This document shows positions 28,674 to 38,041 of a stretch of DNA of 64,000 nucleotides, in pieces. This DNA is from Paranoxybacillus vitaminiphilus (GTDB taxonomy: Bacteria > Bacillota > Bacilli > Bacillales > Anoxybacillaceae). The notes under the pieces were generated by a model. That model saw nothing but the letters and a program-made list of their open reading frames with translations, was not told the DNA's origin and did not search any database. How positions within the stretch are numbered: position 1 is the stretch's first letter; each line of letters opens with the position of its first letter. Position numbers and translations under genes: made by a program. Location of the stretch: assembly GCF_003259935.1 (NCBI RefSeq), contig NZ_QLMH01000003.1, positions 218,628 to 282,627 on the forward strand. Direction: 5' to 3'.

Positions 28674-29222
28674 ATGTCGAATATTGTGCTGATTTCCGGA
28701 AGTCCATCTCCGAATTCCAAAACGGCTTCGATTGCCAAAAGGCTGCAAAAGAAGCTAATTGAAAGAAATCATCGCGCCGATTGGATAGAGGTGCGTGAGC
28801 TGCCAGCGGAGGATTTGCTCTATGCCAATTTTCAAAGCCCATCCATTGCCAACGCTCATACATTGATTAAGGCTGCGGACGCGGTCATTGTTTTAAGCCC
28901 TGTTTACAAAGGAAGCTACACAGGGATTTTAAAGACTTTTCTTGATTTGCTGCCGGAAAAGATCTTTGTTGATAAGATTGTGGCTCCGGTTGTGACAGGA
29001 GGAACGATCGCTCATCTTCTATCTATCGAATACGCCTTTAAGCCGATTTTTTCATTGCTAGGAGCAAAAGAGATTCTACATGGGGTATTTATTTTAGATG
29101 CGAACGTTCAATGGAATGCAAAAGGTGAAGTTTTTTTAGCTAAAGAGGCGGAGGAAAGAATCCAGCGGAGCTTAGAGGATTTGTTGAAAGCAACAGAAAG
29201 AAAAGCATTTCCAACTATTTAA
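28674..29222 (+). CDS. ssuE: NAD(P)H-dependent FMN reductase
   Basis: A 182-residue flavodoxin-fold reductase. The flavin phosphate loop is [17 protein letters not shown] and the substrate loop [21 protein letters not shown], both as in SsuE. It supplies FMNH2 to the monooxygenase encoded next. ATG at 28674, ten bases after AAAGGAG; a GTG at 28668 lies closer to the ribosome binding site, so the start is not certain. Confidence 0.88.
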   Translation: MSNIVLISGSPSPNSKTASIAKRLQKKLIERNHRADWIEVRELPAEDLLYANFQSPSIANAHTLIKAADAVIVLSPVYKGSYTGILKTFLDLLPEKIFVDKIVAPVVTGGTIAHLLSIEYAFKPIFSLLGAKEILHGVFILDANVQWNAKGEVFLAKEAEERIQRSLEDLLKATERKAFPTI

Positions 29223-29242
29223 TTAGAGAGGAGTATGAAAAA

Positions 29243-30370
29243 ATGAAAATCTTGTGGTTTATTCCTTCACACGGTGACGGACGATACCTTGGAACAACAA
29301 AAGGAGGACGCTCAGCTGAATATAGCTATTTCCGTCAAATTGCGCAAGCTGCCGATCGTCTTGGGTATAAAGGGGTCTTAATTCCCACGGGAAAATCATG
29401 CGAAGATCCGTGGCTGCTAGCAGCATCATTGGCTGCGGAAACGGAGCAGTTACATTTCCTTGTTGCTGTGCGGCCGGGTTTAATGTCTCCTACACTTGCA
29501 GCAAGAATGGCTTCAACGCTCGACCGGATTTCTGGCGGGCGCCTGCTTATCAATGTGGTGGCTGGAGGTGATCCTGTCGAGCTTGCGGGTGACGGGCTGT
29601 TTTTGAACCATGATGAACGTTATGAAGCGACAGATGAATTTCTTACCATTTGGAAAAAATTGCTGAAAGGTGAAGAGGTCACATTTGAAGGCAGTCATTT
29701 AAAAGTGAAAGAAGGAAAGCTTCTATTCCCTTCTGTACAAAAGCCATATCCTCCAATTTATTTTGGTGGATCATCTCCGGCAGGACAGCTTGTGGCGGCG
29801 AAACATTCCGATGTATATTTAACCTGGGGGGAACCGCCAGAACAGGTGGAAAAGAAACTTTCAGAAGTGAGAAAGCTTGCCGAGAAGCAAGGAAGAACGG
29901 TTGAATTTGGCATACGGCTGCATGTCATTGTTCGGGAAACCGAAAAGGAAGCGTGGGAGTCTGCCGAACAATTAATACGATATGTGGATGAGAAAACGAT
30001 TCAAGAAGCGCAGCGAGTATTTTCACGCTACGATTCTGTGGGGCAGCAGAGAATGAGACAGCTGCACAATGGAGACAGGGAGTCTTTGGAAATCAGCCCA
30101 AATTTATGGGCGGGTGTCGGCCTTGTGAGAGGAGGAGCTGGGACGGCTCTAGTGGGAGATCCGGAAACCGTGGCAAAACGTTTGCTGGAATATCAGCAAT
30201 TGGGGATTGAGCACTTCATCTTATCCGGTTATCCACATCTAGAGGAGGCATACCGGGTTGCCGAACTATTATTCCCACTTCTGCCGCTAGATCATGGCAA
30301 GAAGAAAGAAGGATTCGTTCAGGGAGAAATCATCGGCAATGAATTTTTTCCTTCATTTATTAAGGTGTGA
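29243..30370 (+). CDS. ssuD: FMNH2-dependent alkanesulfonate monooxygenase
   Basis: A 375-residue luciferase-fold enzyme that cleaves alkanesulfonates to aldehyde and sulfite. It shows [12 protein letters not shown] at the N-terminus, [20 protein letters not shown], the [15 protein letters not shown] loop and the flavin/phosphate segment [15 protein letters not shown]; length and order match SsuD. It ends the sulfonate operon, followed by a stable hairpin without a T run. Confidence 0.95.
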   Translation: MKILWFIPSHGDGRYLGTTKGGRSAEYSYFRQIAQAADRLGYKGVLIPTGKSCEDPWLLAASLAAETEQLHFLVAVRPGLMSPTLAARMASTLDRISGGRLLINVVAGGDPVELAGDGLFLNHDERYEATDEFLTIWKKLLKGEEVTFEGSHLKVKEGKLLFPSVQKPYPPIYFGGSSPAGQLVAAKHSDVYLTWGEPPEQVEKKLSEVRKLAEKQGRTVEFGIRLHVIVRETEKEAWESAEQLIRYVDEKTIQEAQRVFSRYDSVGQQRMRQLHNGDRESLEISPNLWAGVGLVRGGAGTALVGDPETVAKRLLEYQQLGIEHFILSGYPHLEEAYRVAELLFPLLPLDHGKKKEGFVQGEIIGNEFFPSFIKV

Positions 30371-30379
30371 ACAAAAGCA

Positions 30380-30406
30380 GAGCCTGCCGTTTGATGCGGC
30401 AGGCTC
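30380..30406 (+). terminator. stable hairpin after ssuD
   Basis: GAGCCTGCCG pairs perfectly with CGGCAGGCTC across a seven-base loop. No T run follows directly, so it may stabilise the 3' end or work with the T-rich stretch near 30450. Confidence 0.5.
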
Positions 30407-30467
30407 GCAGCTTGTAGACAAAGTCGATAAGCGGCGGTCTGCCAAGCCGTTTTTTGATAAAAAAATA

Positions 30468-30525
30468 TTGACATTGATAATCGTTCTCTATTATAATCTA
30501 CATGTGTTAATGAAAATCATTATCA
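30468..30525 (+). promoter_or_regulatory. promoter with Fur box
   Basis: TTGACA (30468-30473) and TATAAT (30492-30497) are 18 bases apart. TGAAAATCATTATCA (30511-30525) matches the 7-1-7 Fur consensus TGATAATNATTATCA at all but one base. A further half match begins at 30475 inside the promoter spacer. The gene downstream should be repressed when iron is plentiful. Confidence 0.85.
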
Positions 30526-30554
30526 ACTAATAGAGGGATTCAGGGGGAATACAT

Positions 30555-31742
30555 ATGTCTGTGAAATTTAAACTTTTAGCCGCTTTAGCTGCGTTTGCAG
30601 TCGTCATGGGCGGTTGCTCTAAGAGCGAGGAAACAGCGGCAAATAAAACAGAAGAAAAAGAACAAGCAACAAACAAAAATGAAGAAAAGGGCGAGGAAGC
30701 GAAAGAAGCAGAAGAAGTTAACTATGGTGAAGCATTTAAAGAAGCGGTAACAGAGTTAGAAAAAGCGAAAGCAGGTCAAGAAGTTGATTTTGACAAAGTC
30801 ATCAATATTTACGAAACAAAATTACAACCGCTTGTGCAAAAACGTGACGCAGAGTTCGAAGACACGATTGATCAGCATATTACGACAGCATTGACAGCTG
30901 GAAAAGATGGTTCCATGGATGCAGTCGTTGTAAAGCAAATATTCGATAAATTAATGCAAAAAGTATTCTATACAACAATTAAACATGAATTCACAGAAAT
31001 TGAAGAAAATTGGGGAAATAAAGAGGAAGTAAAAGAAGAGATTGCAGAAGCAAAAGAATTTTATGCGATTTTACAATCGACTGTAGAAAAGCGTGATGCA
31101 GCTTATGGAACAACGTTAGTGGATACAATTGCCGGGGGTTTTGCAGAAATTGAAAGTGCAGTCGAAAAAGACGACCAATTAGCATTTGCTCTTGGCAAAC
31201 AAGTCGTTGATAAAACATTAATGAAGACATTCTACTTTGCAACAGGCGCACTTCCTAACGGTTATGCGACAAAAGCGGCGAATGCGGCGAAAGAAGACGA
31301 AAAAGAGGCTAAAGTAGGACAAGCAGAAGGCTGGGCATTTTATCAATCAATTTATCCATATATGAAAAAACATGCAGCGGAAGAAGCCGATTACATTTTA
31401 AAACAATTTGATTTACAAACAGATGTAAAAACATTAGATCCGGCTGCCGTTAACAAAGCTTTCATCCGCGGTTTAGCAAAAGTGGCTTTACACGAGTATG
31501 AAGAAAGTGAAGAAAATTGGGGACAAGATAAATCAGTCATTACTGCTCTTGAAGGAGCGTTATTTATCGACATGATCGGCAATGACATTAAAGCATTATT
31601 AGGCGACCAAGCCTATACGACTCTTAACGATCAAGCACAAAAATATTTAGAAGCTGCGAAAGCGAAAAATAAAGAAGAAGGAGAAAAACTTCTCGCACAG
31701 CTTGAAGCAACTTTAAGCACGGTCATTGAAAAAGCAAAATAA
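30555..31742 (+). CDS. Fur-box-controlled lipoprotein with duplicated helical domain
   Basis: A 395-residue lipoprotein: signal sequence and lipobox GGCS (Cys22), a charged Lys/Glu linker (to about 55), then a helical region built from repeats. The motif HEFTEIEENWG (residues 144-154) recurs as HEYEESEENWG (313-323), and each copy is followed by a similar helix ending in a FY-type or FI-type stretch; KRDAEFEDT and KRDAAYGTT also repeat. The His/Glu-rich motif could bind metal. It shares the same broad helix pattern with the protein at 36176. It is not a recognisable EfeO: no HXXE peptidase-M75 motif was seen. Iron uptake is inferred from the Fur box and the FTR1 gene 5 kb downstream. Confidence 0.65.
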   Translation: MSVKFKLLAALAAFAVVMGGCSKSEETAANKTEEKEQATNKNEEKGEEAKEAEEVNYGEAFKEAVTELEKAKAGQEVDFDKVINIYETKLQPLVQKRDAEFEDTIDQHITTALTAGKDGSMDAVVVKQIFDKLMQKVFYTTIKHEFTEIEENWGNKEEVKEEIAEAKEFYAILQSTVEKRDAAYGTTLVDTIAGGFAEIESAVEKDDQLAFALGKQVVDKTLMKTFYFATGALPNGYATKAANAAKEDEKEAKVGQAEGWAFYQSIYPYMKKHAAEEADYILKQFDLQTDVKTLDPAAVNKAFIRGLAKVALHEYEESEENWGQDKSVITALEGALFIDMIGNDIKALLGDQAYTTLNDQAQKYLEAAKAKNKEEGEKLLAQLEATLSTVIEKAK

Positions 31743-31760
31743 TATAATAATAGAAAAAGC

Positions 31761-31790
31761 AAAAAACCTTGTTGGCAAACAAGGTTTTTT
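31761..31790. terminator. intrinsic terminator, symmetrical
   Basis: AAAAAACCTTGTT pairs perfectly with AACAAGGTTTTTT across four bases. The A and T tracts allow termination in both directions. Confidence 0.93.
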
Positions 31791-31849
31791 GCATTTGTTA
31801 TTTTCCAAGATGAATGTCGCACTATTTTATTGGATTTATGAACGAATGT

Positions 31850-31879
31850 TTGTATCAACAATTACCGGTTCATTATGAT
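31850..31879 (+). promoter_or_regulatory. promoter of the glycan cluster
   Basis: TTGTAT (31850-31855) and TATGAT (31874-31879) are 18 bases apart. No Fur box is visible, so the sugar cluster seems to have its own control. Confidence 0.6.
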
Positions 31880-31915
31880 AAGATGCTAATGAGAATGGAA
31901 AACAACGAGGTGTAG

Positions 31916-32863
31916 ATGTTGAAAATTTTAATCACCGGCGGAGCAGGATTTATCGGCAGTCATCTTACTGCTAAGCTGCTTTCGCTTAACTATGAAACGG
32001 TTATTATTGATAATCTTCATCCGTATTATCCGGCAGAGCGTAAAATGAAGCAGTTAAAAGCACTTGCGGGGAACAGTAACTTTTCATTTTATCGTATTAA
32101 TTTGCTTGATTGGGAACGGACAGAGGAAGTTTTTAAAAAACACCAGCCTGACTGCGTATTTCATTTGGCGGCTTTGCCGGGGGTTCCTAATTCGCTGCTT
32201 CAACCGCTTGAGTATGTTGATTATGACATAAAGGCAACGATTAATGTGTTAAAGGCAGCCGGAGAGTGTGGAGCGCAACATGTATTGTTTGCTTCTTCGT
32301 CTTCCGTATATGGAAATCAAGGCAATGTGCCGCTTAAAGAAGAAATGGCAACCGGCAACGTGATTTCGCCATATGCTGCGGCAAAATACGGTGCAGAGTC
32401 ATTTTGTCAGGCATATGCCAACTTGTTTGGATACAAACTGACCATTTTTCGCTATTTTACCGTGTACGGACCATGGGGAAGACCAGACATGGCGATCAGC
32501 AAGTTCGTTCGTCAATTGCTCAATAATGAAGAGATTGTTGTATATGGAACGGAAACAGCAAGAGATTATACGTTTATTGATGATATTGTTTCCGGAATGG
32601 TTGCAGCGCTGCATCGCACGGAAGGGAACGAAATCTTTAATTTAGGAGCCGGGCATCCTGTTACAATGGAGGAGTTGCTAGGATATTTAAAGGAACATTT
32701 TCCGAAAATGAAAGTACAACATGCTCCGGAAAGAGCAGGAGATGTGAAAGCAACATGGGCCGATATTACAAAAGCAAAAGAAATGTTGGGATATGAGCCG
32801 AAAATTCCTTTTAAAGAAGGATTAGCAAAGACGATTGCGTGGGCAAAAGCATATGAAAAATAA
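31916..32863 (+). CDS. NAD-dependent sugar-nucleotide epimerase/dehydratase
   Basis: A 315-residue extended short-chain dehydrogenase. The NAD-binding loop is TGGAGFIGSHL (residues 8-18), the catalytic Ser/Tyr/Lys set is seen in FASSSSVYG and SPYAAAKYGAE, and RYFTVYGPWGRPDMAISKF is typical of UDP-glucose/UDP-glucuronate 4-epimerases. The exact sugar cannot be told. ATG 31916 lacks a strong ribosome binding site (AACGAGGTGTAG). The next gene starts inside its last codons. Confidence 0.88.
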   Translation: MLKILITGGAGFIGSHLTAKLLSLNYETVIIDNLHPYYPAERKMKQLKALAGNSNFSFYRINLLDWERTEEVFKKHQPDCVFHLAALPGVPNSLLQPLEYVDYDIKATINVLKAAGECGAQHVLFASSSSVYGNQGNVPLKEEMATGNVISPYAAAKYGAESFCQAYANLFGYKLTIFRYFTVYGPWGRPDMAISKFVRQLLNNEEIVVYGTETARDYTFIDDIVSGMVAALHRTEGNEIFNLGAGHPVTMEELLGYLKEHFPKMKVQHAPERAGDVKATWADITKAKEMLGYEPKIPFKEGLAKTIAWAKAYEK

Positions 32864-33797
32864 ATATGTTACTTTTATTACACGTGCCATTGGCGGTATA
32901 CTTGTTGTTTTATTTATTTTGTTAACCTATCGATATTTTGACGGAAATAGGTTGCTTCACCACTTCAGCTCTATGATGAAACAGCCTGACAAATTGTTGA
33001 TGATGGCGGCTGTTTACGGAGCGTCTTTTTGGTTGAGGGCGCTTGCTTGGAAATGGTATGTACGGAGAAACATTCCTTTGGAAGTGTATATGAATGGCCT
33101 TTTTCTCAGTTTGTTTGTGAATCATCTCGCTCCGATAAAAATTGGTGATCTTGTCCGTGTCGGAGTGTTAGCTAAACAGCGGGAAGTATCTGTGGATGAA
33201 GCGATTCATTCCGTTGCCGTGCTGCGAATGCTTGATATGTTTGTTTTATTGTTGTTCTCGTTCATTGGAGTCTATTTTTATTTTGAAACATTTTCTTTCA
33301 AAAACTTTTTATTCATATTGCTCGGAGCGTGTGCAATAGGTATATGTTCTATTGTACTGCTTGTAAAATGGAAACCATCATTCGCGCAAAAACATCTCAA
33401 CATGGCAAGACAAGTGTGGACAGGCGGGGCTGCTTATAAAATGATCGGTGCTGTTTTTCTTAGTTGGCTATGTGAAGCCATTGTTGTATTTGAAGTGGCA
33501 AAAATGGCTGGCTTGTCTTTGTCCGCATTTGAAGCGGTATGGGTGAACAGCCTTACCGTTGCGGGTCAACTGTTTCAAATTGCCCCCGGCGGTTTGGCAA
33601 CGTATGAGGCGGTCATGGCTTTTGCGCTGACAACGATTCATCCGTCCTGGGACAAAGCATATACGATTGCCGTTCTTAGCCATGCATTTAAGTTTATGTT
33701 TTCTTATGCCGTCGGTATATTCGTATTGCTAAAACATCCCCGCGAAGTTTTACTTGTGCGTTCATTATTGAAAAAGAAAGAAGTGAGAGAAAGATGA
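32853..33797 (+). CDS. flippase-like membrane protein, UPF0104/AglD2 family
   Basis: A 314-residue protein with about eight membrane helices of the lysylphosphatidylglycerol-synthase transmembrane (UPF0104) family: FLSLFVNHLAPIKIGDLVRVGVLAK and NSLTVAGQLFQIAPGGLATYEAVMAF are its conserved segments. It has no C-terminal aminoacyl transferase domain, so it is not MprF. It overlaps the epimerase by 11 bases and the next gene by four. A role in moving lipid-linked sugars is inferred from context. Confidence 0.85.
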   Translation: MKNKYVTFITRAIGGILVVLFILLTYRYFDGNRLLHHFSSMMKQPDKLLMMAAVYGASFWLRALAWKWYVRRNIPLEVYMNGLFLSLFVNHLAPIKIGDLVRVGVLAKQREVSVDEAIHSVAVLRMLDMFVLLLFSFIGVYFYFETFSFKNFLFILLGACAIGICSIVLLVKWKPSFAQKHLNMARQVWTGGAAYKMIGAVFLSWLCEAIVVFEVAKMAGLSLSAFEAVWVNSLTVAGQLFQIAPGGLATYEAVMAFALTTIHPSWDKAYTIAVLSHAFKFMFSYAVGIFVLLKHPREVLLVRSLLKKKEVRER

Positions 33798-35248
33798 AAA
33801 AGGCGTCAAAGTTTGAAAAGGTGGCTGCAAGATGCTGGAATTTATTAAATGAGGGGAAACCGTTCACACCGATTTTTGTCATTAGTACGATGCTGTTGTA
33901 TCATTTCTCCGACTTGCTTAATATTGCTCAGTTAGAGCGGCTTTTTATCAGTTTTGTGCTTGTATTGCCGCTTTTAGCCATTTATTACGTGTATGATTAT
34001 CCTTTATTTCTGCGCAATTATTTGTGGATACCTTATGTAGTGTTTTTAATCGTTTGGAAGTTTGCTGATCTTTCATTAATTTTTCTAGCTCTCGGTTTAT
34101 ATTTTTTCTTTACGGTATTTTTTTGGGGAACGCTTTATTATCATTTGCGAATCGGCATTACATGGTGGAATTTTACCCGGTTCTGGAAACTTGTATTAAA
34201 AAACAGCGACTCAACAAGCGGCAATGCCCAGGAGCAGCTGCCAAAATTTTTGCTTATTTTATCGTTGTGGCAATATTTATACGAGTCTGATTTCCAGCAT
34301 ATTCATTACGACAGACTTATCGTGTTTTATTGTTTTATTTTTCTATTTTCATTGATTTTACACAAAAATTTATTTGACTGGAAACCAAAGGTGATCGAGT
34401 CTTATACGAATAATGTGCCTGCTCCAGCTAAGGCAATCAATGATAAAGTGATTGTCATCGTCATTGACGGCATGCGTAAAGACCGCTTTGAACAAGCACA
34501 TGCCCCGTTTTTAAAACAATTGCGCAAAAACGGAACCGATTTTACGCAAATGGAAACGGTTTATCCAGCGCGTACGGTTGTTTGTTTTACTTCGATGTTT
34601 ACCGGAACGTATCCGTTTGAACACGGCATTAAATCAAACATGGTCTGGAAGCTGGGAATTAAGGTCGAAAGCATTTTTGACTCGCTCAGAAAGGTCGGAA
34701 AAACGGGAAGACTATTAGGGATTGCCCATCTTGTTGATTCAATGGGCGATGATGTAGAAACAGTCACAGCGGTGATGCATAATGATGTGGCAGACAGAAA
34801 CATTATAGAACGGGCTAAACGGATTATGAAAGAGCAAGATCCCGATTTGCTTGTCGTACAGCTGATTGCGACGGACCAAACCGGCCATAGCCGCGGTGTA
34901 TTGTACGATGAATATATTCAGAAAATCGAAGAAGCGGATGCGCTTATTAAAGAATATGTCGAATGGCTTGAAGAGCAAGGGAAACTTAAGAACGCCACAT
35001 TAATTATTTGCGCTGATCATGGACAAGCAGACGGGATTGGCGGCCATGGACATCTTGATGAAGGAGAACGGTACGTACCGTTTTTTATGTACGGTCCAGC
35101 GATTGAGAAAGACAAGCGCATTGACGAAAAACATAGTATTGTTTCTTTGGCGCCGACCATTGCCTATTTATTAGGTGCACCGTATCCGAGCCATAGCCGC
35201 GGACCGGTGTTAATCGAAGCCGTTCGAAAGGAAGTCAGTGATGAATAA
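33794..35248 (+). CDS. membrane-anchored alkaline phosphatase-superfamily phosphodiesterase
   Basis: A 484-residue protein with several N-terminal membrane helices (about 30-205) and an alkaline-phosphatase-superfamily domain (about 217-480). The metal-site residues appear in order: IVIDGMRKDRF, the nucleophile Thr in ARTVVCFTSMFTGTYPFEHG, TDQTGHSRG, CADHGQADG and GHGHLDEGE. It resembles type I phosphodiesterases and phosphoethanolamine transferases. The active domain probably faces outside. Overlap with both neighbours indicates one operon; substrate unknown. Confidence 0.82.
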   Translation: MKKASKFEKVAARCWNLLNEGKPFTPIFVISTMLLYHFSDLLNIAQLERLFISFVLVLPLLAIYYVYDYPLFLRNYLWIPYVVFLIVWKFADLSLIFLALGLYFFFTVFFWGTLYYHLRIGITWWNFTRFWKLVLKNSDSTSGNAQEQLPKFLLILSLWQYLYESDFQHIHYDRLIVFYCFIFLFSLILHKNLFDWKPKVIESYTNNVPAPAKAINDKVIVIVIDGMRKDRFEQAHAPFLKQLRKNGTDFTQMETVYPARTVVCFTSMFTGTYPFEHGIKSNMVWKLGIKVESIFDSLRKVGKTGRLLGIAHLVDSMGDDVETVTAVMHNDVADRNIIERAKRIMKEQDPDLLVVQLIATDQTGHSRGVLYDEYIQKIEEADALIKEYVEWLEEQGKLKNATLIICADHGQADGIGGHGHLDEGERYVPFFMYGPAIEKDKRIDEKHSIVSLAPTIAYLLGAPYPSHSRGPVLIEAVRKEVSDE

Positions 35249-36002
35249 ACAAAAAGTTATTGTATTTTTGCCAGCTTATAATGAAGAAAAAGCGATTGGT
35301 GAGGTGATAAAAAAAATTCCCCGTCATTTCCATCCGATGGTTGAGGTAAAAGTGCTGGTCATTGATGATGGCTCGACCGATCAAACCGTTGTCGTTGCCA
35401 AAGCGGCAGGAGCAGATTACGTTTATCAAATGGGGAAAAATCAAGGACTCGGTGCCGCTGTTCGCCAAGGATTGCAGGAGTGTGTCCGCCTTGGAGCGGA
35501 TATCGGGGTAATGATTGATGCCGACAATGAATATCCGGCAGAACAAATCCCCGATTTGCTCGCCCCGATTTTTAGAGGAGAAGCTGATTATACGATGGGC
35601 TCGCGCTTCCTTGGAACCATTAACGGTATGAAGCTGCATCGCCGTTTAGGAAATTATTTCTTTACTTTTTTACAATCTCTTCTGCTGAGAAAATGGATTT
35701 ATGACGGACAATCGGGAATGCGGGCCTTTTCGCGGCAGGCGATGGAAAACGCCGAAATTATTCATGACTACAACTATGCCCAAGTGCTTACGCTCAATTT
35801 AGTGCGGAAAGGATTTCGGGTAAAAGAGGTACCGATTCGCTATAACGTTCGGACAACAGGAGAGTCATTTATTAAATTTAAAGCATACATGACATCGGTT
35901 CTTCCGGCTATTTGGAAAGAAATGAAGCGTCCTGTGAACAAGTTGAAAATTGATGAACAGGCTCATGTGTTAATGGATGAAAATAAACAAAAATGTTCTT
36001 AG
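35241..36002 (+). CDS. glycosyltransferase family 2 (polyprenyl-phosphate sugar synthase-like)
   Basis: A 253-residue GT-A fold enzyme. VFLPAYNEEKAIGEVIKKIP opens the nucleotide-sugar domain, VLVIDDGSTDQT and VMIDADNEYPAEQIPDL hold the DXD-type metal site, and DYTMGSRFLG and GQSGMRAFSRQ follow, as in dolichol-phosphate mannose synthase relatives. ATG 35241 overlaps the end of the previous gene; a GTG three bases earlier is also possible. It probably makes a polyprenyl-phosphate sugar for the membrane transferase at 38042. Confidence 0.88.
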   Translation: MNKQKVIVFLPAYNEEKAIGEVIKKIPRHFHPMVEVKVLVIDDGSTDQTVVVAKAAGADYVYQMGKNQGLGAAVRQGLQECVRLGADIGVMIDADNEYPAEQIPDLLAPIFRGEADYTMGSRFLGTINGMKLHRRLGNYFFTFLQSLLLRKWIYDGQSGMRAFSRQAMENAEIIHDYNYAQVLTLNLVRKGFRVKEVPIRYNVRTTGESFIKFKAYMTSVLPAIWKEMKRPVNKLKIDEQAHVLMDENKQKCS

Positions 36003-36008
36003 GGAAAA

Positions 36009-36100
36009 TGCTGACCCGTAAGCGACTGACCTCATGGATCTTTAAATATATTTGGATGTAATTGTGGGGGTTGAGCCTTTTCTTTCGGGTCAGTCTTTTT
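36009..36100 (+). repeat. palindromic intergenic repeat, copy 1
   Basis: Outer arms CTGACCCG (36011-36018) and CGGGTCAG (36086-36093) pair perfectly and are followed by a T run. An inner GACTGACCTCA-like arm is only weakly matched. It lies seven bases after the glycosyltransferase stop and can act as a terminator. The most diverged member of the seven-copy family. Confidence 0.65.
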
Positions 36101-36122
36101 TGTAAAAAGAGGTTATCCAATA

Positions 36123-36151
36123 TTGACAAGGAAGATGATAATCATTATCAT
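36123..36151 (+). promoter_or_regulatory. promoter with perfect Fur box
   Basis: TTGACA (36123-36128) and TATCAT (36146-36151) are 17 bases apart. The spacer is filled by TGATAATCATTATCA (36136-36150), an exact match to the 7-1-7 Fur consensus. Strong iron repression of the two genes downstream is expected. Confidence 0.92.
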
Positions 36152-36175
36152 TGTCATTGTAGGAGGCGATCGGAT

Positions 36176-36943
36176 ATGAAACGGGTATTGTTATTTTTTT
36201 CTTTGGTATTGATATTCATTCTCAATACAACTCCGCTTAATGCATATGCATATTCATACGGTGATCCAAACGAAGAAAAAGTAGCAGAAGTGTATAAACA
36301 AATGAAAGAAAAGCTAAACGAAAATCCACCGAATTTTGATGAGGCGAAAACGATTTTTGAAACAGTGAAAGAAGAAATTGATATGCATATGGGTTCGGAG
36401 CCTTCGGAAGCTGTGTTGAAAGCGCTTGAGGAAAAAGAGAAAGAAACCGTCATCGAAGATATGGAAAAAATTCTTGTGTTAAATATTGCACGCCGCTTTG
36501 AAAATATCGAGAAAAATTTTAACGAATACGATACAAGTAAACGCCTTTTAGCGAAGGCATTTGCTACATATGAAGCGCTGTCGCCGGTTGTGCAGGCAAA
36601 AGACACAGCTGTTGACAAGCAAATGAAAGAGGAATTTGACCGCGCTTTGCAATCTTTAGGAAACCCTGGTCTGTTTGGAGTCGGTAAGAAAGAGTCGAAC
36701 ATTGACGAGTTTAAAAAGAGTAAAGAAGCAATCTTAACAACGTTGCAAAAACAATTTGAATTAAAAAGCTTAGAGGTGGGGCATTTTACGGAAAGTGCAA
36801 CAGAAAGTGAAGCAAAGTTTGAGGCGGCAGCAAAGAAAGAATGGACAGATTTGTCGAAAATGAAAAACTGGATTCCGATTATTGTTCTTGTTCTTGTGAT
36901 TGCTGGTGTTGTCGTTTACGCACTTGCTAAAAAGAAAAAATAA
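36176..36943 (+). CDS. extracytoplasmic helical protein with C-terminal anchor, FTR1 partner
   Basis: A 255-residue protein with an N-terminal signal peptide (to about AYAYS), a Lys/Glu-rich helical domain and one C-terminal membrane helix (about 232-251) ending in KKKK. RRFENIEKNF (from residue 106), followed by a helix and ALSPVVQAKDT, has the same order as the HE..EENWG/EFY..VEKRDA segments of the lipoprotein at 30555, but without the His. Some Bacillus FTR1 proteins carry a similar-looking N-terminal extracytoplasmic region fused to the permease; here it would be a separate gene. ATG 36176 after AGGAGGCGATCGGAT. Confidence 0.7.
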   Translation: MKRVLLFFSLVLIFILNTTPLNAYAYSYGDPNEEKVAEVYKQMKEKLNENPPNFDEAKTIFETVKEEIDMHMGSEPSEAVLKALEEKEKETVIEDMEKILVLNIARRFENIEKNFNEYDTSKRLLAKAFATYEALSPVVQAKDTAVDKQMKEEFDRALQSLGNPGLFGVGKKESNIDEFKKSKEAILTTLQKQFELKSLEVGHFTESATESEAKFEAAAKKEWTDLSKMKNWIPIIVLVLVIAGVVVYALAKKKK

Positions 36944-36973
36944 TGCTTTGAAGTTGGGGAAGGAGAGGACCGC

Positions 36974-37906
36974 ATGGAAGTTCAAGCACTGTTAATTACG
37001 TTTCGTGAAGCGTTGGAAGCTCTGCTTATTGTTGGGATTATTACATCTTATTTAAAACGAGTCAATCATCCACAATACACGAAATATGTTTGGCTCGGAG
37101 CGGGATTGGCGGTTTTGGCAAGCGTTGGGGTTGCGCTTCTGTTCCAAGTTGTTTTAACAGGGTTTGCTGCGATGGGAAGCGAAATGTATTTAAAAATTTC
37201 CATCATGTTTATTTCTGCTGCTTTGCTTACGCACATGGTGTTTTGGATGGCAGAGCATAGCCGGGATATGAAGAAGAACATGGAAGGGAAAATAGAGCAT
37301 TATATTTCTACGGGAAATATGATCGGAATGGTAATTCACTCGTTTTTAGTTGTCCTTCGCGAAGGGGTCGAAACGGTATTTTTCTTTGCGGCCATTACAG
37401 GTGGAAACATCGGCGCGGCGATGCAAGGATGGGGAGCCATCACCGGTATTGTGCTTGCCGCTGTTGTCAGCTATTTATTTTTCAAAGGCACCATGCGTGT
37501 ACCGCTTAAAACGTTTTTTAAAGTTACAGGAGCGTTCATTATTTTAATTGCTGCTGGTCTTTTAGTGCAAGGAATTTCGATGCTCCAGGATTTGAACATT
37601 ATTGGCAGCGTCATGCCGCATGTGTATGATATCACTTGGTTTTTACCGGAGCATCCAATTGATTACGAGCATTATTTGCGTGATCACGGTGTTGCTCCTG
37701 TATTATCAGGAGATATCGGTATTTTCTTAAAGGCTCTATTTGGTTACTCATCGATGCCGTCACTTGAAGAAGTGATTGCATACGTTGGTTATTTCGTTGT
37801 TATTTATCTGCTCATTAATGCCCGTCATTCGAAAGAAGTAGAAAAAGCAGAGAAAAAAGCTGCAAACGTACAAGTGCTTGAACCAAAAACAAAAAATGTG
37901 ATTTAA
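36974..37906 (+). CDS. FTR1 family high-affinity iron permease
   Basis: A 310-residue membrane protein with seven or so helices. Both iron-site REXXE motifs are present: REALE (residues 11-15) and REGVE (129-133). This is the core of FTR1/EfeU permeases, which take up iron with an oxidising or scavenging partner. It lies 30 bases after the extracytoplasmic partner gene behind a perfect Fur box. No EfeB peroxidase or canonical EfeO gene is in the window. Confidence 0.92.
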   Translation: MEVQALLITFREALEALLIVGIITSYLKRVNHPQYTKYVWLGAGLAVLASVGVALLFQVVLTGFAAMGSEMYLKISIMFISAALLTHMVFWMAEHSRDMKKNMEGKIEHYISTGNMIGMVIHSFLVVLREGVETVFFFAAITGGNIGAAMQGWGAITGIVLAAVVSYLFFKGTMRVPLKTFFKVTGAFIILIAAGLLVQGISMLQDLNIIGSVMPHVYDITWFLPEHPIDYEHYLRDHGVAPVLSGDIGIFLKALFGYSSMPSLEEVIAYVGYFVVIYLLINARHSKEVEKAEKKAANVQVLEPKTKNVI

Positions 37907-38005
37907 AGGGACTGACCGATAAGTGTTTAACCTTACGCGCAATCCATCGTGTATTGTGTCTGGTTGAGAGGGCTGACACTTTGTTTTTAGGTCGGCCCTT
38001 TTTTA
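37906..38005 (+). repeat. palindromic intergenic repeat, copy 2
   Basis: It begins at the FTR1 stop codon. AAGGGACTGACC pairs with GGTCGGCCCTT (near 37990-38000) and inner AAGTGT ... AACC pair with GGTT ... ACACTT. A T run follows, so it probably terminates the iron operon. Confidence 0.7.
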
Positions 38006-38041
38006 GTTGACTTTTTTATGACTACTTGTAAAGGTGAAAAA

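Noticed and set aside
33794-35248. MprF-type or lipoteichoic acid synthase assignment for the phosphodiesterase
   Set aside because: Its metal-site motifs fit the type I phosphodiesterase group rather than LtaS, and no aminoacyl transferase domain is present in it or its neighbour.
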